Origin: Acanthosepion lycidas
Lineage: Eukaryota; Mollusca; Cephalopoda; Sepiida; Sepiidae
Direction: 5' to 3'
Assembly (NCBI GenBank): GCA_963932145.1
Contig: OZ010590.1
Location: 50,871,112 to 50,935,111 of the forward strand
DNA length: 64,000 bases
Under the pieces are notes generated by a model, which saw only the letters and a list, made by a program, of their open reading frames with translations, made no database searches and was not told where the DNA came from. Numbering within the stretch: the stretch's first letter is position 1; every line of letters begins with the position of its first letter. The position numbers and the translations under genes were made by a program. Below, one piece after another: positions 1 to 10,046 of this stretch.

Positions 1-177
1 TTGAATACTAGACGAGTCCGTGGTCAATGTGCAGAAATTGAATTTGAAAATAAATTTACTTTCTTGAAAGTTAACTTTTCCGAAAAGTTTTATTTTCGCC
101 GTAATTATTGATGGATTGAGAATTATTTCCGAGCCGAGATATCAAATTGAATTGGGAAAATAAAAAAAACCTATAGG

Positions 178-181
178 AAAA
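178..181 (-). terminator. Pol III terminator of tRNA-Glu (unit 1)
   Basis: Read on the minus strand, TTTT starts 4 nt beyond the tRNA-Glu 3' end, and a T8 run at 162-169 can act as backup. Units 16, 28 and 29 have only three T here and must rely on the backup run. Units 17, 22 and 30 change the base just before the run. Confidence 0.75.
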
Positions 182-184
182 GCA

Positions 185-256
185 TTCCCACACCGGGAAT
201 CGAACCCGGGCCGCCTGGGTGAAAGCCAGGAATCCTAACCACTAGACCATGTGGGA
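185..256 (-). tRNA. trnE-UUC: tRNA-Glu(UUC), unit 1, reference copy
   Basis: Glutamate tRNA for GAA/GAG codons, 72 nt, no intron, no encoded CCA. The acceptor stem TCCCACA pairs with TGTGGGA, with discriminator A73. The anticodon stem CCTGG/CCAGG encloses loop CTTTCAC, so the anticodon is UUC. The T-arm is CCGGG-TTCGATT-CCCGG. The B box lies at 196-206 and a TTTT terminator follows. The gene is divergent from tRNA-Arg, 380 bp away. Copies matching this one by eye: units 1, 2, 6, 7, 8, 10, 24 and 36. The body is very close to animal tRNA-Glu-TTC. Confidence 0.97.
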
Positions 257-636
257 AACTGGAATCAGTTTGTTGTTACAGGCTAAAGTGTCAAACACGC
301 TTCACACAGTCTTAGAGATATCATCCATCTCTCAGTTCCGAAACCGATAATGAATCATTGATTTGTATTCGTTATTGTATTGGTTGCTTTCGGAAAATAA
401 CATTTTACCTCATACACACCGACCTCATATTCAACACCTGCTTCATACCGCTCACTTTTACAGTCAGACGTGACACGCTCTAGAGATTTTTGATGTAAGG
501 CGTAAACAGTACTAGCACCCAAATTTAATCAGCTTTTGTCTGACAATCCATGAGTAAAATATTTGCATTTAAAATGGATTTCCTATTCCTCATAGAACAT
601 TTACAAAAACTACAGGTAAGAACGATGAACTTGCTG
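257..636. other. Divergent Glu-Arg spacer (unit 1; same in all units)
   Basis: 380 bp of AT-rich DNA between two head-to-head tRNA genes, so it holds the upstream flanks of both. It is as conserved between units as the genes are. A short open stretch starting with ATG (574-615) ends in a strong splice donor, CAG|GTAAGA, 21 nt before tRNA-Arg. Nothing else recognised. Confidence 0.7.
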
Positions 637-709
637 GGCCGCGTGGCCTAATGGAAAAGGCGTCTGACTTCGAATCAGAAGATTGCGAGTTCGAGTCTCG
701 TCGTGGTCG
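637..709 (+). tRNA. trnR-UCG: tRNA-Arg(UCG), unit 1, reference copy
   Basis: Arginine tRNA for CGN codons (CGA, CGG), 73 nt, no intron, no CCA. The acceptor GGCCGCG pairs with CGTGGTC, including two G-U pairs; discriminator G73. Anticodon stem TCTGA/TCAGA encloses loop CTTCGAA, anticodon UCG. A20, the main ArgRS identity base, is present in the D-loop. The T-arm is GCGAG-TTCGAGT-CTCGT, with the B box at 688-698. TTTT follows 3 nt after the 3' end. Copies matching this one by eye: units 1, 4, 5, 6, 8, 9, 12, 13, 14, 18, 20, 22, 25, 26, 31, 33 and 37. Confidence 0.97.
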
Positions 710-1323
710 AATTTTGTTGTTCAACTAGATTCTGAAATCTTCTGGTATTTATTGCTGTGATACAGCACTGAATGTCCAATTAAGAAAAAGTCGCTCAGCA
801 CTAAAGAACAGCCTCTTTTAGTATATACGTAGATTTTCTTGAACTTCAAGTCCCATTTCTTCCAGCCTTGATAATTTTGTAATTTTTATTTTTTTTTATT
901 TTTTCGGCAGACGTATCAGATTCGAAACATTGTAAATTCAGCTCCATTCGTTATTCTCTAGAAGTGGATTTTAAAATAAAGCAAACATTTCGTGGAAAAT
1001 TTTGACATGTGCGACAATGCCTGACGAATTCATGCCTCTGATTCCATCGGAGGTGTCTTGTCACGGAAACATCTACCAAAACTTTGACGTATTTTAATCT
1101 CGGAAAAATGCCATCATATCGGGCGACGACAAGTATATTGATAGGTAATAAATGTCGTTGGAAAATTAATTTCACACATTGTAATCAAAATAGTTGTTCC
1201 GAGAAGCATGAAAATCACCAAATTCGTCTCAGTTGTCCGTATGTGGATTATGAACACCGTCAAATATGAAGAAATGATCTATAATGATATTCCAGTTTGA
1301 CGATCGAGACCAGCAGGCTTTAG
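710..1323. other. Arg-Leu spacer (unit 1; same in all units)
   Basis: 614 bp between two same-strand tRNA genes. It contains the Arg terminator (712-715), a long T tract (about 890-904) ending in a splice-acceptor-like CAG, an AATAAA at 975-980, and a small open frame (1084-1269, 61 codons from a TTG; first ATG 27 nt further in) that I judge non-coding. The 23-nt indel lies just before that frame. No RNA gene recognised. Confidence 0.7.
712..715 (+). terminator. Pol III terminator of tRNA-Arg (unit 1)
   Basis: TTTT beginning 3 nt after the tRNA-Arg 3' end; present after every Arg copy in the window. Confidence 0.85.
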
Positions 1324-1407
1324 GTCAGGGTGGCCGAGCGGTCTAAGGCGCTGCGTTTAGGTCGCAGTCGGGTCTTCCCGGCGTGGGTTCGAATCCCACT
1401 CCTGACA
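1324..1407 (+). tRNA. trnL-UAG: tRNA-Leu(UAG), unit 1, reference copy
   Basis: Leucine tRNA for CUA (and CUG by wobble), 84 nt, class II with a long variable arm (stem CGGG/CCCG), no intron, no CCA. The acceptor GTCAGGG pairs with TCCTGAC (one G-U); discriminator A73, needed by LeuRS. The D-arm is GGCCGAGCGGTCTAAGGC with G18 G19. The anticodon stem CTGCG/CGCAG encloses loop TTTAGGT, anticodon UAG. B box at 1386-1396. From memory the acceptor, D-arm and anticodon stem look like animal tRNA-Leu-CAG rather than tRNA-Leu-TAG. Copies matching by eye: units 1, 2, 6, 8, 9, 10, 17, 18, 22, 29, 30 and 31. Confidence 0.97.
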
Positions 1408-1814
1408 ATTGAACGACGTTATTTTCTTTTGTTTTGTTATGATATATTTAGTCTTTCATGTAAAAAAATGAAAAAGAAAGAACATTAAATTAAAAATCGC
1501 GTCTGTTGGCATGTCAATATTACGATCTAGAAGTTATGAAGAGCGTAAAAATACTAAAATGTTAATCATTTTGAAAACGATGCGTGCAATCGTACTGAAC
1601 ATAGGCAAGCTGTGTAAAATATAGTCATTCTTGAATACTAGACGAGTCCGTGGTCAATGTGCAGAAATTGAATTTGAAAATAAATTTACTTTCTTGAAAG
1701 TTAACTTTTCCTAAAAGTTTTATTTTCGCCGTAATTATTGATGGATTGAGAATTATTTCCGAGCCGAGATGTCAAATTGAATTGGGAAAATAAAAAAAAC
1801 CTATAGGAAAAGCA
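1408..1814. other. Convergent Leu-Glu spacer (units 1/2; same at every junction)
   Basis: 407 bp between the 3' ends of tRNA-Leu and the next tRNA-Glu. Contains the Leu terminators (1422-1435), an A-rich hairpin near 1456, two small hairpins at 1556-1572 and 1577-1593, a 12-bp palindrome AAAGTTAACTTT, and the T-runs (as A-runs on this strand) that end the Glu transcript. No gene seen. Confidence 0.7.
1422..1435 (+). terminator. Pol III terminators of tRNA-Leu (unit 1)
   Basis: Three TTTT runs in 14 nt, starting 15 nt after the tRNA-Leu 3' end. Units 1, 6 and 8 have all three; the other units lack the third through a 5-nt indel. Confidence 0.75.
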
Positions 1815-1886
1815 TTCCCACACCGGGAATCGAACCCGGGCCGCCTGGGTGAAAGCCAGGAATCCTAACCACTAGACCATGTGGGA
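1815..1886 (-). tRNA. trnE-UUC: tRNA-Glu(UUC), unit 2
   Basis: No difference from the unit 1 copy. Confidence 0.96.
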
Positions 1887-2266
1887 ACCTGGGCAGGATT
1901 TGTTGTTACAGGCTAAAGTGTCAAACACGCTTCACACAGTCTTAGAGATATCATCCATCTCTCAGTTCCGAAACCGATAATGAATCATTGATTTGTATTC
2001 GTTATTGTATTGGTTGCTTTCGGAAAATAACATTGTACCTCATACACACCGACCTCATATTCAACACCTGCTTCATACCGCTCACTTTTACAGTCAGACG
2101 TGACACGCTCTAGAGATTTTTGATGTAAGGCGTAAACAGTACTAGCACCCAAATTTAATCAGCTTTTGTCTGACAATCCATGAGTAAAATATTTGCATTT
2201 AACATGGATTTCCTATTCCTCATAGAACATTTACAAAAACTACAGGTAAGAACGATGAACTTGCTG

Positions 2267-2339
2267 GGCCGCGTGGCCTAATGGAAAAGGCGTCTGATTT
2301 CGAATCAGAAGATTGCGAGTTCGAGTCTCGTCGTGGTCG
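2267..2339 (+). tRNA. trnR-UCG: tRNA-Arg(UCG), unit 2
   Basis: One change, C32T in the anticodon loop beside the stem; anticodon and stems intact, so probably functional. Confidence 0.94.
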
Positions 2340-2955
2340 AATTTTGTTGTTCAACTAGATTCTGAAATCTTCTGGAATTTATTGCTGTGATACAGCACTG
2401 AATGTCCAATTAAGAAAAAGTCGCTCAGCACTAAAGAACAGCCTCTTTTAGTATATACGTAGATTTTCTTGAACTTCAAGTCCCATTTCTTCCAGCCTTG
2501 ATAATTTTGTAATTTTTATTTTTTTTATTTTTTTTCCGGCAGACGTATCAGATTCGAAACATTGTAAATTCAGCTCCATTCGTTATTCTCTAGAAGTGGT
2601 TTTTAAAATAAAGCAAACATTTCGTGGAAAATTTTGACATGTGCGACAATGCCTGACGAATTCATGCCTCTGATTCCATCGGAGGTGTCTTGTCACGGAA
2701 ACATCTACCAAAACTTTGACGTATTTTAATCACGGAAAAATGCCATCATATCGGGCGACGACAAGTATATTGATAGGTAATAAATGTCGTTGGAAAATTA
2801 ATTTCACACATTGTAATCAAAATAGTTGTTCCGAGAAGCATGAAAATCACCAAATTCGTCTCAGTTGTCCGTATGTGGATTATGAACACCGTCAAATATG
2901 AAGAAATGATCTATAATGATATTCCAGTTTGACGATCGTGACCGGCAGGCTTTAG

Positions 2956-3039
2956 GTCAGGGTGGCCGAGCGGTCTAAGGCGCTGCGTTTAGGTCGCAGT
3001 CGGGTCTTCCCGGCGTGGGTTCGAATCCCACTCCTGACA
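2956..3039 (+). tRNA. trnL-UAG: tRNA-Leu(UAG), unit 2
   Basis: No difference from the unit 1 copy. Confidence 0.96.
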
Positions 3040-3441
3040 ATTGAACGACGTTATTTTCTTTTGCTATGATATATTTAGTCTTTCATGTAAAAAAATGAAA
3101 AAGAAAGAGCATTAAATTAAAAATCGCGTCTGTTGGCATGTCAATATTACGATCTAGAAGTTATGAAGAGCGTAAAAATACTAAAATGTTAATCATTTTG
3201 AAAACGATGCGTGCAATCGTACTGAACATAGGCTAGCTGTGTAAAATATAGTCATTCTTGAATACTAGACGAGTCCGTGGTCAATGTGCAGAAATTGAAT
3301 TTGAAAATAAATTTACTTTCTTGAAAGTTAACTTTTCCTAAAAGTTTTATTTTCACCGTAATTATTGATGGATTGTGAATTATTTCCGAGCCGAGATATC
3401 AAATTGAATTGGGAAAATAAAAAAAACCTATAGGAAAAGCA

Positions 3442-3513
3442 TTCCCACACCGGGAATCGAACCCGGGCCGCCTGGGTGAAAGCCAGGAAACCTAACCACT
3501 AGACCATGTGGGA
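3442..3513 (-). tRNA. trnE-UUC: tRNA-Glu(UUC), unit 3
   Basis: A24T breaks the 11-24 pair of the D-stem; otherwise consensus. Function is uncertain. Confidence 0.9.
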
Positions 3514-3891
3514 ACCTGGGCACGATTTGTTGTTACAGGCTAAAGTGTCAAACACGCTTCACACAGTCTTAGAGATATCATCCATCTCTCAGTTCCGAAA
3601 CCGATAATGAATCATTGATTTGTATTCGTTATTGTATTTGTTGCTTTCGGAAAATAACATTTTACCTCATACACCGACCTCATATTCAACACCTGCTTCA
3701 TACCGCTCACTTTTACAGTCAGACGTGACACGCTCTAGAGATTTTTGATGTAAGGCGTAAACAGTACTAGCACCCAAATTTAATCAGCTTTTGTCTGACA
3801 ATCCATGAGTAAAATATTTGCATTTAAAATGGATTTCCTATTCCTCATAGAACATTTACAAAAACTACAGGTAAGAACGATGAACTTGCTG

Positions 3892-3964
3892 GGCCACGTG
3901 GCCTAATGGAAAAGGCGTCTGACTTCAAATCAGAAGATTGCGAGTTCGAGTCTCGTCGTGGTCG
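3892..3964 (+). tRNA. tRNA-Arg body with UCA anticodon (opal reader), unit 3
   Basis: The loop is CTTCAAA instead of CTTCGAA, so the anticodon is UCA, which pairs with the stop codon UGA. C35 and A20, the chief ArgRS identity bases, are kept. A second change, G5A, replaces a G-U by an A-U pair and does no harm. All stems, the B box and the terminator are intact. Both changes are CpG transitions. By fold it could be an opal suppressor charged with arginine; expression is unknown. Confidence 0.9.
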
Positions 3965-4601
3965 AATTTTGTTGTTCAACTAGATTCTGAAATCTTCTGG
4001 AATTTATTGCTGTGATACAGCACTGAATGTCCAATTAAGAAAAAGTCGCTCAGCACTAAAGAACAGCCTCTTTTAGTATATACGTAGATTTTCTTGAACT
4101 TCAAGTCCCATTTCTTCCAGCCTTGATAATTTTGTAATTTTTATTTTTTTTTATTTTTTAGGCAGACGTATCAGATTCGAAACATTGTAAATTCAGCTCC
4201 ATTCGTTATTCTCTAGAAGTGGTTTTTAAAATAAAGCAAACATTTCGTGGAAAATTTTGACATGTGCGACAATGCCAGACGAATTCATGCCTCTGATTCC
4301 ATCGGAGGTGTCTTGTCACGGAAACATCTACCAAAACATAGATTAAAAGTGCAAAGAAACTTTGACGTATTTTAATCTCGGAAAAATGCCATCATATCGG
4401 GCGACGACAAGTATATTGATAGGTAATAAATGTCGTTGGAAAATTAATTTCACACATTGTAATCAAAATAGTTGTTCCGAGAAGCATGAAAATCACCAAA
4501 TTCGTCTCAGTTGTCCGTATGTGGATTATGAACACCGTCAAATATGAAGAAATGATCTATAATGATATTCCAGTTTGACGATCGTGACCGGCAGGCTTTA
4601 G

Positions 4602-4685
4602 GTCAGGGTGGCCGAGCTGTCTAAGGCGCTGCGTTTAGGTCGCAGTCGGGTCTTCCCGGCGTGGGTTCGAATCCCACTCCTGACA
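4602..4685 (+). tRNA. trnL-UAG: tRNA-Leu(UAG), unit 3, G18 lost
   Basis: G18T in the D-loop removes the G18-pseudouridine 55 contact with the T-loop and alters the A box. Likely weakened or inactive. Confidence 0.85.
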
Positions 4686-5087
4686 ATTGAACGACGTTAT
4701 TTTCTTTTGCTATGATATATTTAGTCTTTCATGTAAAAAAATGAAAAAGAAAGAGCATTAAATTAAAAATCGCGTCTGTTGGCATGTCAATATTACGATC
4801 TAGAAGTTATGAAGAGCGTAAAAATACTAAAATGTTAATCATTTTGAAAACGATGCGTGCAATCGTACTGAACATAGGCTAGCTGTGTAAAATATAGTCA
4901 TTCTTGAATACTAGACGAGTCCGTGGTCAATGTGCAGAAATTGAATTTGAAAATAAATTTACTTTCTTGAAAGTTAACTTTTCCTAAAAGTTTTATTTTC
5001 ACCGTAATTATTGATGGATCGTGAATTATTTCCGAGCCGAGATATCAAATTGAATTGGGAAAATAAAAAAAACCTATAGGAAAAGCA

Positions 5088-5159
5088 TTCCCACACCGGG
5101 AATCGAACCCGGGCCGCCTGGGTGAAAGCCAGGAAACCTAACCAGTAGAGCATGTGGGA
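5088..5159 (-). tRNA. trnE-UUC: tRNA-Glu(UUC), unit 4, damaged D-arm
   Basis: Three changes in the D-arm: G10C, G15C and A24T. Pairs 10-25 and 11-24 are lost, leaving little D-stem. Acceptor, anticodon and T-arms are intact. Possible pseudogene. Confidence 0.78.
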
Positions 5160-5539
5160 AACTGGGGACGATTTGTTGTTACAGGCTAAAGTGTCAAACA
5201 CGCTTCACACAGTCTTAGAGATATCATCCATCTCTCAGTTCCGAAACCGATAATGAATCATTGATTTGTATTCGTTATTGTATTGGTTGCTTTCGGAAAA
5301 TAACATTTTACCTCATACACACCGACCTCATATTCAACACCTGCTTCATACCGCTCACTTTTACAGTCAGACGTGACACGCTCTAGAGATTTTTGATGTA
5401 AGGCGTAAACAGTACTAGCACCCAAATTTAATCAGCTTTTGTCTGACAATGAATGAGTAAAATATTTGCATTTAAAATGGATTTCCTATTCCTCATAGAA
5501 CATTTACAAAAACTACAGGTAAGAACGATGAAATTGCTG

Positions 5540-5612
5540 GGCCGCGTGGCCTAATGGAAAAGGCGTCTGACTTCGAATCAGAAGATTGCGAGTTCGAGTC
5601 TCGTCGTGGTCG
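5540..5612 (+). tRNA. trnR-UCG: tRNA-Arg(UCG), unit 4
   Basis: Gene matches unit 1; the 5' flank differs by one base (shared with unit 5). Confidence 0.96.
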
Positions 5613-6228
5613 AATTTTGTTGTTCAACTAGATTCTGAAATCTTCTGGAATTTATTGCTGTGATACAGCACTGAATGTCCAATTAAGAAAAAGTCGCTCA
5701 GGACTAAAGAACAGCATCTTTTAGTATATACGTAGATTTTCTTGAACTTCAAGTCCCATTTCTTCCAGCCTTGATAATTTTGTAATTTTTATTTTTTTTA
5801 TTTTTTTTCCGGCAGACGTATCAGATTCGAAACATTGTAAATTCAGCTCCATTCGTTATTCTCTAGAAGTGGTTTTTAAAATAAAGCAAACATTTCGTGG
5901 AAAATTTTGACATGTGCGACAATGCCTGACGAATTCATGCCTCTGATTCCATCGGAGGTGTCTTGTCACGGAAACATCTACCAAAACTTTGACGTATTTT
6001 AATCTCGGAAAAATGCCATCATATCGGGCGACGACAAGTATATTGATAGGTAATAAATGTCGTTGGAAAATTCATTTCACACATTGTAATCAAAATAGTT
6101 GTTCCGAGAAGCATGAAAATCACCAAATTCGTCTCAGTTGTCCGTATGTGGATTATGAACACCGTCAAATATGAAGAAATGATCTATAATGATATTCCAG
6201 TTTGACGATCGTGACCGGCAGGCTTTAG

Positions 6229-6312
6229 GTCAGGGTGGCCGAGCGGTCTAAGACGCTGCGTTTAGGTCGCAGTCGGGTCTTCCCGGCGTGGGTTCGAATC
6301 CCACTCCTGACA
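6229..6312 (+). tRNA. trnL-UAG: tRNA-Leu(UAG), unit 4
   Basis: G24A breaks the C11-G24 pair of the D-stem and lies near the A box; rest consensus. Confidence 0.9.
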
Positions 6313-6714
6313 ATTGAACGACGTTATTTTCTTTTGCTATGATATATTTAGTCTTTCATGTAAAAAAATGAAAAAGAAAGAGCATTAAATTAAAAATCGC
6401 GTCTGTTGGCATGTCAATATTACGATCTAGAAGTTATGAAGAGCGTAAAAATACTAAAATGTTAATCATTTTGAAAACGATGCGTGCAATCGTACTGAAC
6501 ATAGGCTAGCTGTGTAAAATATAGTCATTCTTGAATACTAGACGAGTCCGTGGTCAATGTGCAGAAATTGAATTTGAAAATAAATTTACTTTCTTGAAAG
6601 TTAACTTTTCCTAAAAGTTTTATTTTCACCGTAATTATTGATGGATCGTGAATTATTTCCGAGGCGAGATATCAAATTGAATTGGGAAAATAAAAAAAAC
6701 CTATAGGAAAAGCA

Positions 6715-6786
6715 TTCCCACACCGGGAATCGAACCCGGGCCGCCTGGGTGAAAGCCAGGAAACCTAACCACTAGAGCATGTGGGA
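6715..6786 (-). tRNA. trnE-UUC: tRNA-Glu(UUC), unit 5, damaged D-stem
   Basis: G10C and A24T, shared with unit 4, but G15 is kept. Two D-stem pairs are lost. Confidence 0.82.
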
Positions 6787-7166
6787 AACTGGGGACGATT
6801 TGTTGTTACAGGCTAAAGTGTCAAACACGCTTCACACAGTCTTAGAGATATCATCCATCTCTCAGTTCCGAAACCGATAATGAATCATTGATTTGTATTC
6901 GTTATTGTATTGGTTGCTTTCGGAAAATAACATTTTACCTCATACACACCGACCTCATATTCAACACCTGCTTCATACCGCTCACTTTTACAGTCAGACG
7001 TGACACGCTCTAGAGATTTTTGATGTAAGGCGTAAACAGTACTAGCACCCAAATTTAATCAGCTTTTGTCTGACAATCCATGAGTAAAATATTTGCATTT
7101 AAAATGGATTTCCTATTCTTCATAGAACATTTACAAAAACTACAGGTAAGAACGATGAAATTGCTG

Positions 7167-7239
7167 GGCCGCGTGGCCTAATGGAAAAGGCGTCTGACTT
7201 CGAATCAGAAGATTGCGAGTTCGAGTCTCGTCGTGGTCG
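7167..7239 (+). tRNA. trnR-UCG: tRNA-Arg(UCG), unit 5
   Basis: Matches the unit 1 copy. Confidence 0.96.
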
Positions 7240-7855
7240 AATTTTGTTGTTCAACTAGATTCTGAAATCTTCTGGAATTTATTGCTGTGATACAGCACTG
7301 AATGTCCAATTAAGAAAAAGTCGCTCAGGACTAAAGAACAGCATCTTTTAGTATATACGTAGATTTTCTTGAACTTCAAGTCCCATTTCTTCCAGCCTTG
7401 ATAATTTTGTAATTTTTATTTTTTTTATTTTTTTTCCGGCAGACGTATCAGATTCGAAACATTGTAAATTCAGCTCCATTCGTTATTCTCTAGAAGTGGT
7501 TTTTAAAATAAAGCAAACATTTCGTGGAAAATTTTGACATGTGCGACAATGCCTGACGAATTCATGCCTCTGATTCCATCGGAGGTGTCTTGTCACGGAA
7601 ACATCTACCAAAACTTTGACGTATTTTAATCTCGGAAAAATGCCATCATATCGGGCGACGACAAGTATATTGATAGGTAATAAATGTCGTTGGAAAATTC
7701 ATTTCACACATTGTAATCAAAATAGTTGTTCCGAGAAGCATGAAAATCACCAAATTCGTCTCAGTTGTCCGTATGTGGATTATGAACACCGTCAAATATG
7801 AAGAAATGATCTATAATGATATTCCAGTTTGACGATCGTGACCGGCAGGCTTTAG

Positions 7856-7939
7856 GTCAGGGTGGCCGAAAGGTCTAAGGCGCTGCGTTTAGGTCGCAGT
7901 CGGGTCTTCCCGGCGTGGGTTCGAATCCCACTCCTGACA
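7856..7939 (+). tRNA. trnL-UAG: tRNA-Leu(UAG), unit 5, D-loop variant
   Basis: G15A and C17A in the D-loop (GAAAGG instead of GAGCGG). G18 G19 remain; the 15-48 Levitt pair is altered. Same variant as unit 7. Confidence 0.9.
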
Positions 7940-8342
7940 ATTGAACGACGTTATTTTCTTTTGCTATGATATATTTAGTCTTTCATGTAAAAAAATGAAA
8001 AAGAAAGAGCATTAAATTAAAAATCGCGTCTGTTGGCATGTCAATATTACGATCTAGAAGTTATGAAGAGCGTAAAAATACTAAAATGTTAATCATTTTG
8101 AAAACGATGCGTGCAATCGTACTGAACATAGGCTAGCTGTGTAAAATATAGTCATTCTTGAATACTAGACGAGTCCGTGGTCAATGTGCAGAAATTGAAT
8201 TTGAAAATAAATTTACTTTCTTGAAAGTTAACTTTTCCTAAAAGTTTTATTTTCACCGTAATTATTGATGGATTGTGAATTATTTCCGAGCCGAGATATC
8301 AAATTGAATTGGGAAAATAAAAAAAAACCTATAGGAAAAGCA

Positions 8343-8414
8343 TTCCCACACCGGGAATCGAACCCGGGCCGCCTGGGTGAAAGCCAGGAATCCTAACCAC
8401 TAGACCATGTGGGA
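8343..8414 (-). tRNA. trnE-UUC: tRNA-Glu(UUC), unit 6
   Basis: Matches the unit 1 copy. The downstream backup A-run is one base longer. Confidence 0.96.
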
Positions 8415-8794
8415 ACCTGGGCACGATTTGTTGTTACAGGCTAAAGTGTCAAACACGCTTCACACAGTCTTACAGATATCATCCATCTCTCAGTTCCGAA
8501 ACCGATAATGAATCATTGATTTGTATTCGTTATTGTATTGGTTGCTTTCGGAAAATAACATTTTACCTCATACACACCGACCTCATATTCAACACCTGCT
8601 TCATACCGCTCACTTTTACAGTCAGACGTGACACGCTCTAGAGATTTTTGATGTAAGGCGTAAACAGTACTAGCACCCAAATTTAATCAGCTTTTGTCTG
8701 ACAATCCATGAGTAAAATATTTGCATTTAAAATGGATTTCCTATTCTTCATAGAACATTTACAAAAACTACAGGTAAGAACGATGAACTTGCTG

Positions 8795-8867
8795 GGCCGC
8801 GTGGCCTAATGGAAAAGGCGTCTGACTTCGAATCAGAAGATTGCGAGTTCGAGTCTCGTCGTGGTCG
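8795..8867 (+). tRNA. trnR-UCG: tRNA-Arg(UCG), unit 6
   Basis: Matches the unit 1 copy. Confidence 0.96.
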
Positions 8868-9483
8868 AATTTTGTTGTTCAACTAGATTCTGAAATCTTC
8901 TGGAATTTATTGCTGTGATACAGCACTGAATGTCCAATTAAGAAAAAGTCGCTCAGGACTAAAGAACAGCCTCTTTTAGTATATACGTAGATTTTCTTGA
9001 ACTTCAAGTCCCATTTCTTCCAGCCTTGATAATTTTGTAATTTTTATTTTTTTTATTTTTTTTCCGGCAGACGTATCAGATTCGAAACATTGTAAATTCA
9101 GCTCCATTCGTTATTCTCTAGAAGTGGTTTTTAAAATAAAGCAAACATTTCGTGGAAAATTTTGACATGTGCGACAATGCCTGACGAATTCATGCCTCTG
9201 ATTCCATCGGAGGGGTCTTGTCACGGAAACATCTACCAAAACTTTGACGTATTTCAATCTCGGAAAAATGCCATCATATCGGGCGACGACAAGTATATTG
9301 ATAGGTAATAAATGTCGTTGGAAAATTCATTTCACACATTGTAATCAAAATAGTTGTTCCGAGAAGCATGAAAATCACCAAATTCGTCTCAGTTGTCCGT
9401 ATGTGGATTATGAACACCGTCAAATATGAAGAAATGATCTATAATGATATTCCAGTTTGACGATCGTGACCGGCAGGCTTTAG

Positions 9484-9567
9484 GTCAGGGTGGCCGAGCG
9501 GTCTAAGGCGCTGCGTTTAGGTCGCAGTCGGGTCTTCCCGGCGTGGGTTCGAATCCCACTCCTGACA
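9484..9567 (+). tRNA. trnL-UAG: tRNA-Leu(UAG), unit 6
   Basis: Gene matches unit 1; the second base after the discriminator is T instead of A. Confidence 0.96.
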
Positions 9568-9974
9568 TTTGAACGACGTTATTTTCTTTTGTTTTGTTAT
9601 GATATATTTAGTCTTTCATGTAAAAAAATGAAAAAGAAAGAGCATTAAATTAAAAATCGCGTCTGTTGGCATGTCAATATTACGATCTAGAAGTTATGAA
9701 GAGCGTAAAAATACTAAAATGTTAATCATTTTGAAAACGATGCGTGCAATCGTACTGAACATAGGCTAGCTGTGTAAAATATAGTCATTCTTGAATACTA
9801 GACGAGTCCGTGGTCAATGTGCAGAAATTGAATTTGAAAATAAATTTACTTTCTTGAAAGTTAACTTTTCCTAAAAGTTTTATTTTCACCGTAATTATTG
9901 ATGGATTGTGAATTATTTCCGAGCCGAGATATCAAATTGAATTGGGAAAATAAAAAAAACCTATAGGAAAAGCA

Positions 9975-10046
9975 TTCCCACACCGGGAATCGAACCCGGG
10001 CCGCCTGGGTGAAAGCCAGGAATCCTAACCACTAGACCATGTGGGA
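9975..10046 (-). tRNA. trnE-UUC: tRNA-Glu(UUC), unit 7
   Basis: Matches the unit 1 copy. Confidence 0.96.

Larger units (their letters stand above)
616..910 (+). other. Predicted intron enclosing tRNA-Arg (unit 1)
   Basis: The 5' site is CAG|GTAAGA (616-621). The 3' site is a long T-rich tract ending in CAG at 908-910. Joining 574-615 to 911-961 keeps the frame and gives a 30-codon ORF ending in TAG, followed by AATAAA at 975-980. The same sites occur in nearly every unit; unit 8 has GTTAGA instead and unit 28 has TAG before the GT. Homogenisation would preserve chance sites too, so this is a prediction only. I do not recognise the small peptide. Confidence 0.3.

Noticed and set aside
67..78. 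12-bp palindrome AAAGTTAACTTT as an operator
   Set aside because: Perfect in most units, but short, AT-rich and broken in units 25 and 37. No evidence for a binding protein.
257..636. Spliced-leader, 5S, U6 or other small RNA gene in the spacers
   Set aside because: The CAG|GTAAGA site suggested a spliced-leader exon, but tRNA-Arg begins 21 nt later with no Sm-like site between, and no 5S or U6 motif is visible in any spacer.
951..1175. 74-codon minus-strand ORF present in some units
   Set aside because: Lies antisense to the other small frame and is absent wherever a single base changes its start. No recognisable domain.
1084..1269. 61-codon plus-strand ORF repeated in each unit, as a protein gene
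   Set aside because: TTG start, no recognised domain, mostly non-silent differences between copies, one nonsense copy. Openness is explained by repeat homogenisation.
4974..5201. 75-codon minus-strand ORF in units 4, 18, 19, 31 and 32
   Set aside because: It runs straight through tRNA-Glu on the same strand and appears only where substitutions remove a stop. A chance frame.
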